Part shown: piece after piece, positions 45,375 through 52,233 of the stretch
Numbering within the stretch: position 1 is the stretch's first letter
Layout: the number at the start of each line of letters is the position of its first letter
Position numbers and translations under genes: made by a program
Notes under the pieces: model-generated
What the model saw: the letters and a program-made list of their open reading frames with translations, nothing else
Databases searched by the model: none
Told to the model about the DNA's origin: nothing
Origin: an uncultured Bacteroidales bacterium
Lineage (GTDB): Bacteria > Bacteroidota > Bacteroidia > Bacteroidales > Paludibacteraceae
Length of the DNA stretch: 64,000 nt
Direction: 5' to 3'
Assembly (NCBI GenBank): GCA_947164985.1
Contig: CAMUYI010000002.1
Span: 248,001-312,000, forward strand

Positions 45375-45764
45375 TTATTTAGCGGCACAAATCTCAAGGC
45401 GGGTCTCTTCTGAGGCGGTTTGCTCGGAAAGCCAGCGGGCGGTAAGAGATTGCTCCATGCTGGCGGAGATAAGGATACAGCCTTTACTGTGCTCAGGTAG
45501 AGAGCCGCGGTGGAATCGTATTCCGGAACGTCCGGGGACTTGGGATAAGAGGGGTAAGAGCCTCTTAAACTTGGGCGATTGGGTGACTTGAACTTTGTAG
45601 ATCAAGGCGGGGACGAGGTAGTCGGCATTTTCGAGTGTGTCGCAGATATAGTGCAGACGCTCTACGAGGAGGCCGGTACGCTTGTTGATGTAGTGCGATG
45701 TGCGATAGAGTTTGCCGTGGACAGCCTTGTCTTCGGGCATGGCACGGATGAGTTTATAGTACAT
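45375..45764 (-). CDS. DUF5675-like protein (phage lysis-type domain)
   Basis: 129 residues from the ATG at 45764; the upstream ATG at 45776 is inside a TAGCTTGTGTC repeat and less likely. The core RSGIRFHRGSLPEHSKGCIL matches the R-S-G-I-x-x-H-x-G-N-x-x-x-x-x-x-G-C-I pattern of DUF5675, which occurs beside holins and amidases in phages and tail-like systems. It may cut or bind peptidoglycan; the catalytic role is not shown. It lies 46 bp downstream of the holin-like gene. Confidence 0.7.
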   Translation of the reverse strand: MYYKLIRAMPEDKAVHGKLYRTSHYINKRTGLLVERLHYICDTLENADYLVPALIYKVQVTQSPKFKRLLPLLSQVPGRSGIRFHRGSLPEHSKGCILISASMEQSLTARWLSEQTASEETRLEICAAK

Positions 45765-45810
45765 AAAAAGACACAAGCTAAAAATTAATACAAGCTAAAA
45801 AAGACACAAG

Positions 45811-46005
45811 CTAGTTTTTCTTCTTGTAGACGTAGTCGATGCCCATCAGCGCGCCGGAGAAGGTGGCGACTTCCCCGAACGCGACGAGGAGCGATTCATG
45901 GATTTGGCCTTCGGGGTCGATGAAGACTCCGCAGAAGAGTAATATAAGTCCGCCGATGGAGAGCACTGTGGCGGTGATGAGTTGCAAATTTACTTTCATA
46001 TTCAT
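45811..46005 (-). CDS. Holin-like small membrane protein
   Basis: 64 residues with two hydrophobic helices (about 7-28 and 37-57), FIDPEGQIHESLLVAFGE between them and a basic tail VYKKKN. The size, two-helix layout and position before a DUF5675 gene resemble holin-type membrane proteins of Bacteroidales phage and prophage regions. Function inferred from context only. Confidence 0.65.
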   Translation of the reverse strand: MNMKVNLQLITATVLSIGGLILLFCGVFIDPEGQIHESLLVAFGEVATFSGALMGIDYVYKKKN

Positions 46006-46043
46006 AAAAATGTTTAGCTATTCTCGGCGGAAGCCACTCCTTC

Positions 46044-46102
46044 CATTCCGTTGGAAGGACGTTCCGGGTGCAAATATGCCCACATTTTTGGCGGTTTTGC
46101 AA
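46044..46102 (-). promoter_or_regulatory. Internal promoter and leader hairpin before the holin-like gene
   Basis: Minus strand: TTG at 46102-46100, 21-nt spacer, CATATTTG at 46078-46071 followed by C (first base differs from the TAnnTTTG consensus). A 7-bp hairpin (CCTTCCA/TGGAAGG, about 46040-46060) follows in the leader. It would allow separate expression of the genes 46005-44169. Confidence 0.5.
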
Positions 46103-46127
46103 ATTTTTCACAAAAAAGTCTACAAAA

Positions 46128-46274
46128 TTATCCCCAGGCGTACTTCAGGAAGGCTTCAATATTGGTTTCATCGACCGGTTGTCCGAAGCAGTCGAGCAGG
46201 TCTTTGACGATACGCGCTTCGATATGTTTTCCTGCGCGTTGATTGAGACATTGATGTATTTCGTGTGTGGTCAT
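46128..46274 (-). CDS. 48-residue protein, unknown function
   Basis: ATG at 46274 overlaps the previous stop by 4 bp (ATGA) and the frame closes at 46128-46130. The product starts MTTHEIHQCLNQRAGKHIEA, continues RIVKDLLDCFGQPVD and ends FLKYAWG: soluble and helical, with two Cys. The tight ATGA coupling and balanced composition support translation. No family recognised. Confidence 0.6.
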   Translation of the reverse strand: MTTHEIHQCLNQRAGKHIEARIVKDLLDCFGQPVDETNIEAFLKYAWG

Positions 46275-46507
46275 AGAGTTCCTTTCTTTTTTGAGCGTTC
46301 AACGATTTCGAGGTTGTATAAGGTCGCTATCTCCCGAAGATGGACCGAGATTGCATCGGGATTGAGTCGGTTACGAATCGGCTTGTAGAAAGCGAAGATT
46401 TTGCCGTTTCGTGTTCGAAAGATGAAGTCATCTATTCGTCCTCTCAATGCTCTCAAATTGCCGTCAACTGATCTGAGTTGAAAGGCGGTTTTACTATATT
46501 TCGGCAT
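46271..46507 (-). CDS. 78-residue protein with RNGK core, unknown function
   Basis: The ATG at 46507 is preferred: the product MPKYSKTAFQLRSVDGNLRA then continues with LRGRIDDFIFRTRNGKIFAFYKP and a helical LREIATLYNLEIVERSKKK end. The longer frame (46576) lies wholly inside the upstream gene. The G-x-[IL] then RNGK-[IV] arrangement resembles the 46494 protein and may be a fourth, shorter member of the same family. It overlaps its upstream neighbour by 14 bp and its downstream neighbour by 4 bp. Confidence 0.65.
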   Translation of the reverse strand: MPKYSKTAFQLRSVDGNLRALRGRIDDFIFRTRNGKIFAFYKPIRNRLNPDAISVHLREIATLYNLEIVERSKKKGTL

Positions 46508-46814
46508 GGGTACCTCCTTTCTTGAATTCGGCCTTGACTTCTGCCCAGATGAGTTTGCGTGGACGTTTGTCGCCATTGGCCATGCGACGTGATACTTCGG
46601 AAGCCATGAGAGCGAAGGATGAGCGGGCTGCTACTTCACCTTTGGTGGGTTTAGTGCGACGCGGTTTGTCTTCGCGGATGTAGATCTTCTGTTTGCCGTT
46701 TCTGACTTGCGCTACGACGCGCTTGGTGATGACACCTTTGGAGGTGATGATCGTGGTTTTTGATAGTGTGCCGGAGACATTAGCTATACCGGCGGGAAAT
46801 ATACAATCTGCCAT
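46494..46814 (-). CDS. Small protein of the SG-[A/T]-L-x-K family, copy C
   Basis: 106 residues: IANVSGTLSKTTII, VVAQVRNGKQKIYIRED, then RTKPTKGEVAARSSFALMASEV, R-x-x-x-G-D and a basic C-terminus. The order VSG-[AT]-L-x-K, strand, Y-[LI]-R, T-x-P, E-[VT]-x-x-R-x-x-F is shared with the 44169 and 44732 products, so these three are paralogues. Unknown function. It is 2 bp downstream of the 46817 gene. Confidence 0.72.
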   Translation of the reverse strand: MADCIFPAGIANVSGTLSKTTIITSKGVITKRVVAQVRNGKQKIYIREDKPRRTKPTKGEVAARSSFALMASEVSRRMANGDKRPRKLIWAEVKAEFKKGGTHAEI

Positions 46815-46816
46815 AA

Positions 46817-47206
46817 TTATTTGTAATTTAGCGGTTTAACATCTTTTAGTTGGAACGCTTGGGCGGCTTTGAGGGTGTAGACTCCGTAGCGGTCGAAGTA
46901 CTTGGCAGAGACCATTTTGAAGGACTTCATCATGGAGTTGATATGGTCTGTGCCGTTCCAGTTGAAGGGTATGGGAACACAATCTTTGATGGCGTAGTAC
47001 GGGTGATCTTTGATCTTGACACCGCGCATTTTCTGTTCCCAGAGTGTGACCCAAATCTGCCGCTGGCGTTGGAGGGGGATGGCGTTCCATTGCTCTTTGG
47101 CCGGTCCTATCATGTGCCTGTTTTGGGGCGCGATGTAGGGTTTGAGCAATTCGAGCATAGAGGTCCAACTATCCCGCTTGATGATAATGTCGTCTAAGGA
47201 TTCCAT
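46817..47206 (-). CDS. Conserved small protein of the island, unknown function
   Basis: 129 residues from the ATG at 47206 (MESLDDIIIKRDSWTSMLEL); the upstream extension to 47281 runs through a large hairpin. It contains RQRQIWVTLWEQKMRG and FDRYGVYTLKAAQAFQ, is basic, and has no membrane segment. Not recognised. It is preceded by a possible terminator or attenuator hairpin at 47223-47277. Confidence 0.65.
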   Translation of the reverse strand: MESLDDIIIKRDSWTSMLELLKPYIAPQNRHMIGPAKEQWNAIPLQRQRQIWVTLWEQKMRGVKIKDHPYYAIKDCVPIPFNWNGTDHINSMMKSFKMVSAKYFDRYGVYTLKAAQAFQLKDVKPLNYK

Positions 47207-47222
47207 AAAAAATTTTGAAAAA

Positions 47223-47277
47223 GTAGTGAGAGAGACTACAGAGAGAGTATTTACTATGCAGATAGTCTCTCTACTAC
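47223..47277 (-). promoter_or_regulatory. Large hairpin between two island genes
   Basis: GTAGT plus GAGAGACTA (47223-47238) pair with TAGTCTCTC plus ACTAC (47263-47277): 14 bp with one small internal loop and a 24-nt apical loop. On the minus strand TTTTTC follows it. It stands just before the ATG at 47206 and could attenuate or separate transcription. Confidence 0.55.
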
Positions 47278-47323
47278 GCATTTTTTTCTTTAATCTTTTG
47301 GTTCTTTTCTCTTTCTTTTTCTT

Positions 47324-47710
47324 TTAGTCGATGACCTTGACCGTCAGTTTGATCTCGTCGGGTTGTTTGTCGGGATAGAGTTCGACGAAGGTCTTGACGT
47401 AGCCGTTCATGATAGCTGTGCGAGCTTTGACGCAGTTCTGCTCTTTGACCTTTTCTCTGGCATTCTCTCGCCATAAGACGGCCTGTTCTTGTTGGTACTT
47501 GTGGTAATCGGTAAAGTCAAAGACATCGGTGCGCTGGAGTTGGAAGGTGCCTACGCCTTCGATCTCGAACTCGCCTCGGTCGAGACCTTTGGCGGCAAGG
47601 ATGGTGACGGCTTCGGAGGTAGCAGCGTCGGAGATAGAGTCGATTTGTGCCTTGATGGCTTTCTCTTGGGTGCGCAGGGAGCGCAGGAGTTTTAAATTTG
47701 TTGTTTCCAT
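47324..47710 (-). CDS. Conserved small protein of the island, unknown function
   Basis: 128 residues: coiled-coil-prone start (LKLLRSLRTQEKAIKAQIDS), then GLDRGEFEIEGVGTFQLQRT and a basic region with WRENAREKVKEQ. It is reminiscent of small accessory proteins in Bacteroidales phage regions, but I cannot name a family. The gap on its upstream side (47711-47849) has a palindromic repeat and AAGGACC-type repeats. Confidence 0.62.
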   Translation of the reverse strand: METTNLKLLRSLRTQEKAIKAQIDSISDAATSEAVTILAAKGLDRGEFEIEGVGTFQLQRTDVFDFTDYHKYQQEQAVLWRENAREKVKEQNCVKARTAIMNGYVKTFVELYPDKQPDEIKLTVKVID

Positions 47711-47722
47711 AATGATAAATGT

Positions 47723-47751
47723 TTTGGGCGCCGGATACTATCCGGCAAAAT
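47723..47751. repeat. Palindromic repeat, intergenic copy
   Basis: A 29-bp unit centred on GCCGGATACTATCCGGC (47730-47746) flanked by TTTGGGC and AAAAT. A second copy with GCCGAATACTATTCGGC lies at 49799-49827 inside the restriction-modification gene. Confidence 0.9.
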
Positions 47752-47849
47752 TAACAATGTTTTTTGTAAGGTCCGTAGGGTCTTTAAGGACAGTAAGGTC
47801 ATTAAGGACCGAGTAAAAAGGACCAAGTGAAAAGGGGCCAAATGGGCAG

Positions 47850-48371
47850 CTATTCTTTGTATTTGGCAAAGAAGGTTTTGAAGTCCTCCAAGGGCATGGA
47901 GAAGAAATGATGGAAATCGTCGGCATTGAAGATGCGGGGATCGAAGTCGCAGGAACGCATGAAACGTACGTATTTAGAACGACGATTGTTTTCCACGAAC
48001 GTAACGGGTTCAAGGTTCTGCCACCTGTTGTCCGTCGTGCAGCCGTTGAGATGATCGATACAATCCGCATCCTCTGGGATTGGTCCTACCCAAGCGAGAT
48101 AGACGGCATGAGAGACGAGAATGTGCTCACGCACTCCCCAAGCCTGCTTAAATTGCAGATACCGTTGTTTGCGATTCGCGTCGGACTGAATTTGACTATT
48201 TTCCGTAGTAGTATACGTGCCTTCTATTTCCGTCTCTACCCCACTTGGGGCGATACGCAGACCGATGGTACCATCAAAAGAGACGAAGAGGCGATAGCCG
48301 TTGTCGGGTTCGTGCGGAACAAGGCGCAAGGGTGTGCCGTTAAAATCATACGTTAATAATGTGTAAGCCAT
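47850..48371 (-). CDS. HNH-endonuclease-like protein
   Basis: 173 residues. The C-terminal half has CIDHLNGCTTDNRWQNLEPV with VENNRRSKY after it, the zinc-less HNH_3 pattern (D-H-L-N-G, N-R-W-x-N-L, E-N-x-R-R) of phage-type nicking or homing nucleases. The N-terminal half (RLVPHEPDNGYRLFVSFDG) is not recognised. It is the first gene of the eleven-gene island run. Confidence 0.8.
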   Translation of the reverse strand: MAYTLLTYDFNGTPLRLVPHEPDNGYRLFVSFDGTIGLRIAPSGVETEIEGTYTTTENSQIQSDANRKQRYLQFKQAWGVREHILVSHAVYLAWVGPIPEDADCIDHLNGCTTDNRWQNLEPVTFVENNRRSKYVRFMRSCDFDPRIFNADDFHHFFSMPLEDFKTFFAKYKE

Positions 48372-48439
48372 TTTAATATTGTTTAAAAAATTACTAAAAT
48401 GGCCGGGCCCAGCCGTTAGCTGTATTTGGAAATCCGCTG

Positions 48440-48447
48440 CAAAAGTA
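48440..48447 (-). promoter_or_regulatory. Probable -7 box of the island operon
   Basis: TACTTTTG at 48447-48440 followed by C on the minus strand, 69 bp upstream of the HNH start. The nearest TTG is at 25 nt spacing, so the match is partial. Confidence 0.45.
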
Positions 48448-48465
48448 CTGCTTTTTAAATAGAAA

Positions 48466-48487
48466 CCCCGCTCAATTTGAGCGAGGC
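48466..48487 (-). terminator. Terminator after the 48498 gene
   Basis: Stem CGCTCAA/TTGAGCG at about 48469-48483 with flanking CC/GG pairs, followed on the minus strand by TTTCTATTT. It overlaps the region of the island promoter. Confidence 0.65.
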
Positions 48488-48497
48488 TGCAAAAAAA

Positions 48498-48758
48498 TTA
48501 CTTTTTGTTGTAAATACGGCGTAAGGTAGCGGGACTTTTGTCTGTTGAGATATCTAATTTGGTATTATAATCATACGGATGATCCCTCTTCATAATGTCG
48601 CACCAACCTTGTATCGTCTCCCTTTCAAATTGTTTGTATTCAAAGCGAATACGAGAGGCTTTTACATGCTTTGTCAGACGAATCAGATAAATAACAATAA
48701 AGAATATCAAGATCATTAATGAGGTAATATCATACGTTTCTTCTTTGCGTTCATTCAT
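48498..48758 (-). CDS. Small single-helix membrane protein, unknown function
   Basis: 86 residues from the ATG at 48758 (MNERKEETYDITSLMILIFF); the ORF start at 48812 lies in the promoter. One membrane helix at about 13-31, then a basic cytoplasmic tail (KASRIRFEYKQFERET) ending TLRRIYNKK. Monocistronic with its own promoter and terminator, between the restriction gene and the island. No family recognised. Confidence 0.65.
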   Translation of the reverse strand: MNERKEETYDITSLMILIFFIVIYLIRLTKHVKASRIRFEYKQFERETIQGWCDIMKRDHPYDYNTKLDISTDKSPATLRRIYNKK

Positions 48759-48781
48759 GTTGTTTTTGGTTAAAAAGGACG

Positions 48782-48812
48782 CAAAGTTACTGCTAAAGTG
48801 CAAGATAGCCAA
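48782..48812 (-). promoter_or_regulatory. Promoter of the 48498 gene
   Basis: Minus strand: TTG at 48812-48810, 20-nt spacer, TAACTTTG at 48789-48782 followed by C. Confidence 0.68.
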
Positions 48813-48835
48813 AGAGAGGTAAGAGCATAAAAAAA

Positions 48836-48858
48836 TGCAGCCATCAATGATGGCTGCA
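48836..48858 (-). terminator. Terminator after the restriction-modification gene
   Basis: Perfect 10-bp stem TGCAGCCATC (48836-48845) with GATGGCTGCA (48849-48858), loop AAT, followed on the minus strand by six T. Confidence 0.88.
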
Positions 48859-48879
48859 AATTATAAAAAATTTTATTTT

Positions 48880-51672
48880 TTATTTGTTCAACTCTTGATA
48901 CATCTCAAACAGACGCGCGACACAGTCCGATTCAGAGGTCTTGCCAGGTACAAAGCCGTAGGCCTGCATGACAGCCCGATCGTTGTCTTGGTGGGCACGG
49001 CGGAGTTCGGGCGGCATGGCAACCTCATCGTAGAGGTCGGCGAGAGAACAATCGGGATATTTGGCGCGAGCGTCCAAAATGGCTTGAGCGGTGGCTTCGA
49101 TGCGGGCTTGCTGTTCGTCAGACGGTGTCGGCCATGGGAAGTTGTTATACACGATGGTATTTGAGTAACGGTAACGCATTTCCAGACGACCGCAAACCGC
49201 ACGCATCCATGCATTGTGAATATTGGATGTCATTACGCCAAAATGGTATAATGAAGCATTAGGTACTACAAAATTGGCATCGCTACAAATATTTTCTTTG
49301 GTGATATAGCCAATAGGAATATATCGTCTGCGTTCAGAACTAACACGTGGGACTAATAAATAATCACTATCCGGCTGACGGTTTTCAGTAAACAAAGTCG
49401 GATATTCAGCCCATTTTTGAGTAGCCTCTTTAGTACTTGCCAATCGCATTTGCCGCACCTGTTCGATACGTTCAAGAACAGGTGGACAAGTACGTAAAAC
49501 AGAAGGGTTAATATCTACGAGCCATAAGCAATAACGATACTTATTATTGATAAATTCCGTAGATCCGATAAACCTACGTACGTATGGCGCTATTTGTGGA
49601 TACTTGCTCACTAATTCATCTCTTTCTTCTTGCGAAAGGATCAGATTTCCGCCGTCGGTAGGTTGACTACCTTTGATCATCTCAGGTACAGCACACATGG
49701 GCTTCTTGCAATTCTCAATAAAGACATCAGGCGCGTCAAGGAGGTAGCCGTTGATATTGGCGGCATCGATTGTTTGCGCATCGGAGAGATAGATTTTCTT
49801 TGGGCGCCGAATACTATTCGGCAAAATGGACGAAGCCGAGAAACCTATAATGACACAATGCACGTGGGCTTTGATGTCGGCTTCAGAATCCCAACGGAAG
49901 GTGCGATAAGCGAAATCAAATTGGATGCCATATTGCTCAAAGAGCGGTTTCCAAATAGCTGCTACTTGCTCGCCTTGTGTGATAGAATTGGTAGAAACGA
50001 GCGCTGCTTTGATGGCAGGATTCTCCTTCATCATCTCTGCCGATTTGAGGTACCAGCCTGCGACATAATCGATATTGCTACCAAAGCCTTTCATGATAGC
50101 CACGAGGTCTTCTTTTTGCTCTTTGCTCTGGTATGCGTATCCTACAAACGGCGGGTTTCCCATGATGTAGTTGAGTTTATCAGGGGCAATGACTTCTGAC
50201 CAATCGACACGGAGCGCATTGCCTTCGTGGATGTAAGCGTTGGTTTTGAGCGGGAGGAAATCCATAGGACGACCGGCAATAGCTGAGGTCTCTTTGAGTG
50301 TCTGGCTTTCCGCTATCCACAAAGCAGTCTTGGCAACCGTACAAGCGAAGTCGTTGATTTCGATGCCGTAGAACTGCGAGATGTTAACTTTGATAAGGAT
50401 ATCGAACGTGAGGATGTTTTCCCCGCCGAACATGGCTTGAATGACTTTGTTTTCGAGACGACGGAGCGAGAGGAATGTTTCTGTGAGGAAGTTACCGCTA
50501 CCGCAAGCCGGATCAAAGAATGTCAGACTTGCTAACTTATCTTGGAAGGTCTGCAAGGCTTGCTTGCGAGGACCAGCTTGTTTGATCTCTTGAATCTGTG
50601 CGAACTCCGTTTTGAGGTCATTGAGGAAAAGCGGGTCGATGACCTTGTGGATGTTCTCGATAGAGGTATAGTGCATGCCGCCGGAACGACGTGTCTCCGG
50701 GTTCAAGGTCGATTCGAAGACCGCACCGAAGATAGTAGGAGAGATTTCACTCCAATCGAAGTCGTCGGAAGCTTTGGCAAGGATGAGTTCTTTGAGTTCG
50801 TCCGTGAAGCGCGGCACGATGATTTTCTCCTCGCTGAACAGACCACCGTTCACGTAGGGGAAAGCGGCAATGTCTGGCTCCAGATACGGGTCACGTTCAG
50901 CAATCGGCGTATCGAGCAGCACGAACAAATCCATGAGTGCGCGACGGAAATCGGTGGCACCGTACTTAGCCAGATAGTCGTGGAAAGCTGTGCGGCTGTT
51001 GAACAGGCCGGCATCTTCGGCATAGAGACAGAACACGAGACGCACGCAGAGGATATTAAGACTGCGGAGCGTTTCGGGACTATCCTTGTCGATGTATTGC
51101 TCGAGCAATTTATCGTAGATATGACCGACTAACTCACCAGCCTTGACGCTAACTTCCATCTCGCGTTTGAGATGTTCGTTGCCTTCGTCCACAAGGAATT
51201 GCAGGCGGTAGTATTCCTTTTCGAGGTTTTCAAGAAGAATCTTCTGCGGTTCGCCGTTGGGTTGCTCCATGTCATAGACCCAGAACTCGCGGAAGTTACA
51301 TGTGACGATCCAACGCGGGCGCTGGCTGTACGGCAGTTCTGCGGCATAGCGTTTGGCCTGTTGGAAAGGATTGAGGGACGTACCATCGGACTGTTTGATC
51401 GGTTCACCAAGGTCTTTCTTGATACTCTTCTGCTCGATCATAACGTGCGTCGAAGGGATGAAGCCGTCGATGAAGGACGTGTGGTCAAGGTGTACCTGTT
51501 GCTCGTAGAGCAAGAAGGTATCCACGTGCTCGATGCCGAACACTTCGGTTAAGAGTGTGCTCCAGAAGATTTGGCTCTCGCCTTTCTCGTAGCCCTTACC
51601 TTTCCATCTTTCTGCAAATTCCTTTGCTGCTTTTTGTTGCTGTATCTGGGTCATAGCATTAGGATTTGTCAT
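48880..51672 (-). CDS. MmeI-like (Type IIL) single-chain restriction-modification enzyme
   Basis: 930 residues from 51672 (MTNPNAMTQ); a second ATG at 51654 is possible and the frame further upstream is leader. An N-terminal nuclease motif is visible (Asp69, Glu80-Gln-Lys82 in VMIEQKS). Then a helical spacer, methyltransferase motif I FFDPACGSGNFL (385-396), motif IV NPPF (506-509), and a C-terminal target-recognition half ending GKTSESDCVARLFEMYQELN. Such enzymes cut and adenine-methylate at an asymmetric site with one chain. Residues 616-625 are encoded by the palindromic repeat also found at 47723. Confidence 0.88.
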   Translation of the reverse strand: MTNPNAMTQIQQQKAAKEFAERWKGKGYEKGESQIFWSTLLTEVFGIEHVDTFLLYEQQVHLDHTSFIDGFIPSTHVMIEQKSIKKDLGEPIKQSDGTSLNPFQQAKRYAAELPYSQRPRWIVTCNFREFWVYDMEQPNGEPQKILLENLEKEYYRLQFLVDEGNEHLKREMEVSVKAGELVGHIYDKLLEQYIDKDSPETLRSLNILCVRLVFCLYAEDAGLFNSRTAFHDYLAKYGATDFRRALMDLFVLLDTPIAERDPYLEPDIAAFPYVNGGLFSEEKIIVPRFTDELKELILAKASDDFDWSEISPTIFGAVFESTLNPETRRSGGMHYTSIENIHKVIDPLFLNDLKTEFAQIQEIKQAGPRKQALQTFQDKLASLTFFDPACGSGNFLTETFLSLRRLENKVIQAMFGGENILTFDILIKVNISQFYGIEINDFACTVAKTALWIAESQTLKETSAIAGRPMDFLPLKTNAYIHEGNALRVDWSEVIAPDKLNYIMGNPPFVGYAYQSKEQKEDLVAIMKGFGSNIDYVAGWYLKSAEMMKENPAIKAALVSTNSITQGEQVAAIWKPLFEQYGIQFDFAYRTFRWDSEADIKAHVHCVIIGFSASSILPNSIRRPKKIYLSDAQTIDAANINGYLLDAPDVFIENCKKPMCAVPEMIKGSQPTDGGNLILSQEERDELVSKYPQIAPYVRRFIGSTEFINNKYRYCLWLVDINPSVLRTCPPVLERIEQVRQMRLASTKEATQKWAEYPTLFTENRQPDSDYLLVPRVSSERRRYIPIGYITKENICSDANFVVPNASLYHFGVMTSNIHNAWMRAVCGRLEMRYRYSNTIVYNNFPWPTPSDEQQARIEATAQAILDARAKYPDCSLADLYDEVAMPPELRRAHQDNDRAVMQAYGFVPGKTSESDCVARLFEMYQELNK
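49799..49827. repeat. Palindromic repeat, copy inside the restriction-modification gene
   Basis: Copy of the 47723-47751 unit in which one G-C pair of the stem is replaced by A-T on both sides. It is in frame and encodes ILPNSIRRPK within the C-terminal half of the enzyme. Confidence 0.88.
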
Positions 51673-51689
51673 TACGCTATGACCGGCAT

Positions 51690-51778
51690 AAAAAAGCGGG
51701 CATTCGTGATAGTCACTCTCCCCGCATATCTGGGCTCTCGCTAGCCTGTGTAGTGGTTCAAGCAACATCGAAGCCCGC
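51690..51778 (-). ncRNA. Structured, terminator-like leader of the restriction-modification gene
   Basis: The minus strand between promoter and start (about 324 nt) ends in a fold closed by GCGGGC (51778-51773) with GCCCGC (51701-51696). It contains a GGCT/AGCC hairpin near 51732-51746 and a GTGA/TCAC hairpin at 51707-51717. Six T follow at 51695-51690, so the whole has the form of an intrinsic terminator just before the start codon. A separate 6-bp hairpin (GCAGAG/CTCTGC, 51937-51954) stands nearer the promoter. No known RNA family recognised. Confidence 0.5.
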
Positions 51779-52000
51779 CGTGTATAGATACAATACGCCC
51801 CAAAAGGGCATATGTATATACATACACCGACAGACATTCATTGTTGCAATGCCTTGACTACACATTTTGAATTTGCGAGATTCAGATATGCCAAGAACAA
51901 AGCGCAATAAACGCTGTTTATAATCTCAACATGTCCGCAGAGACGCTTCTCTGCGATCCGGTTTTACGTCATGGATGGGACGATATGTTTTCAAATCGGG

Positions 52001-52160
52001 TGCAAAGGTACTGCTTTTTTACGAATTATGCAAGATTTTTGGAGAAAAAAAATGCGGCGGGCGGCGCGCGCAGCATACGTATCCCCCCCTAAACAACAAA
52101 AGAACGTTTCTTCACATCATGAAATGATGTACTTGCCAAAACTAACCGATGGCACATACA
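52001..52160 (-). repeat. Promoter repeat, copy 1
   Basis: About 160 bp highly similar to 53494-53652: promoter, an A/T-rich then GCGCGC-rich block, a C-run, a GAACGTTTCTT inverted repeat, an ACATCAT/ATGATGT hairpin and a CCGATGGCACA end. This copy drives the restriction-modification gene. Confidence 0.9.
52003..52033 (-). promoter_or_regulatory. Promoter of the restriction-modification gene
   Basis: Minus strand: TTG at 52033-52031, 20-nt spacer, TACCTTTG at 52010-52003 followed by C, inside promoter repeat copy 1. Confidence 0.7.
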
Positions 52161-52164
52161 GGCA

Positions 52165-52204
52165 TAAAAAAAGAGACGGCTCACGCTGAACGTGAACCAC
52201 CTCT
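52165..52204 (-). terminator. Terminator after the 52234 gene
   Basis: Stem AGAG..GGCTCACG (52172-52185) with CGTGAACC..CTCT (52191-52204), loop CTGAA, followed on the minus strand by seven T. Confidence 0.85.
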
Positions 52205-52233
52205 TGCGATACGGATAGCCTAACGGCTATGAT

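Noticed and set aside
48880..51837. Longer 985-codon version of the restriction-modification gene
   Set aside because: The first 55 codons cover the terminator-like RNA fold and show no protein-like sequence; the start at 51672 (or 51654) gives the normal MmeI-type beginning.
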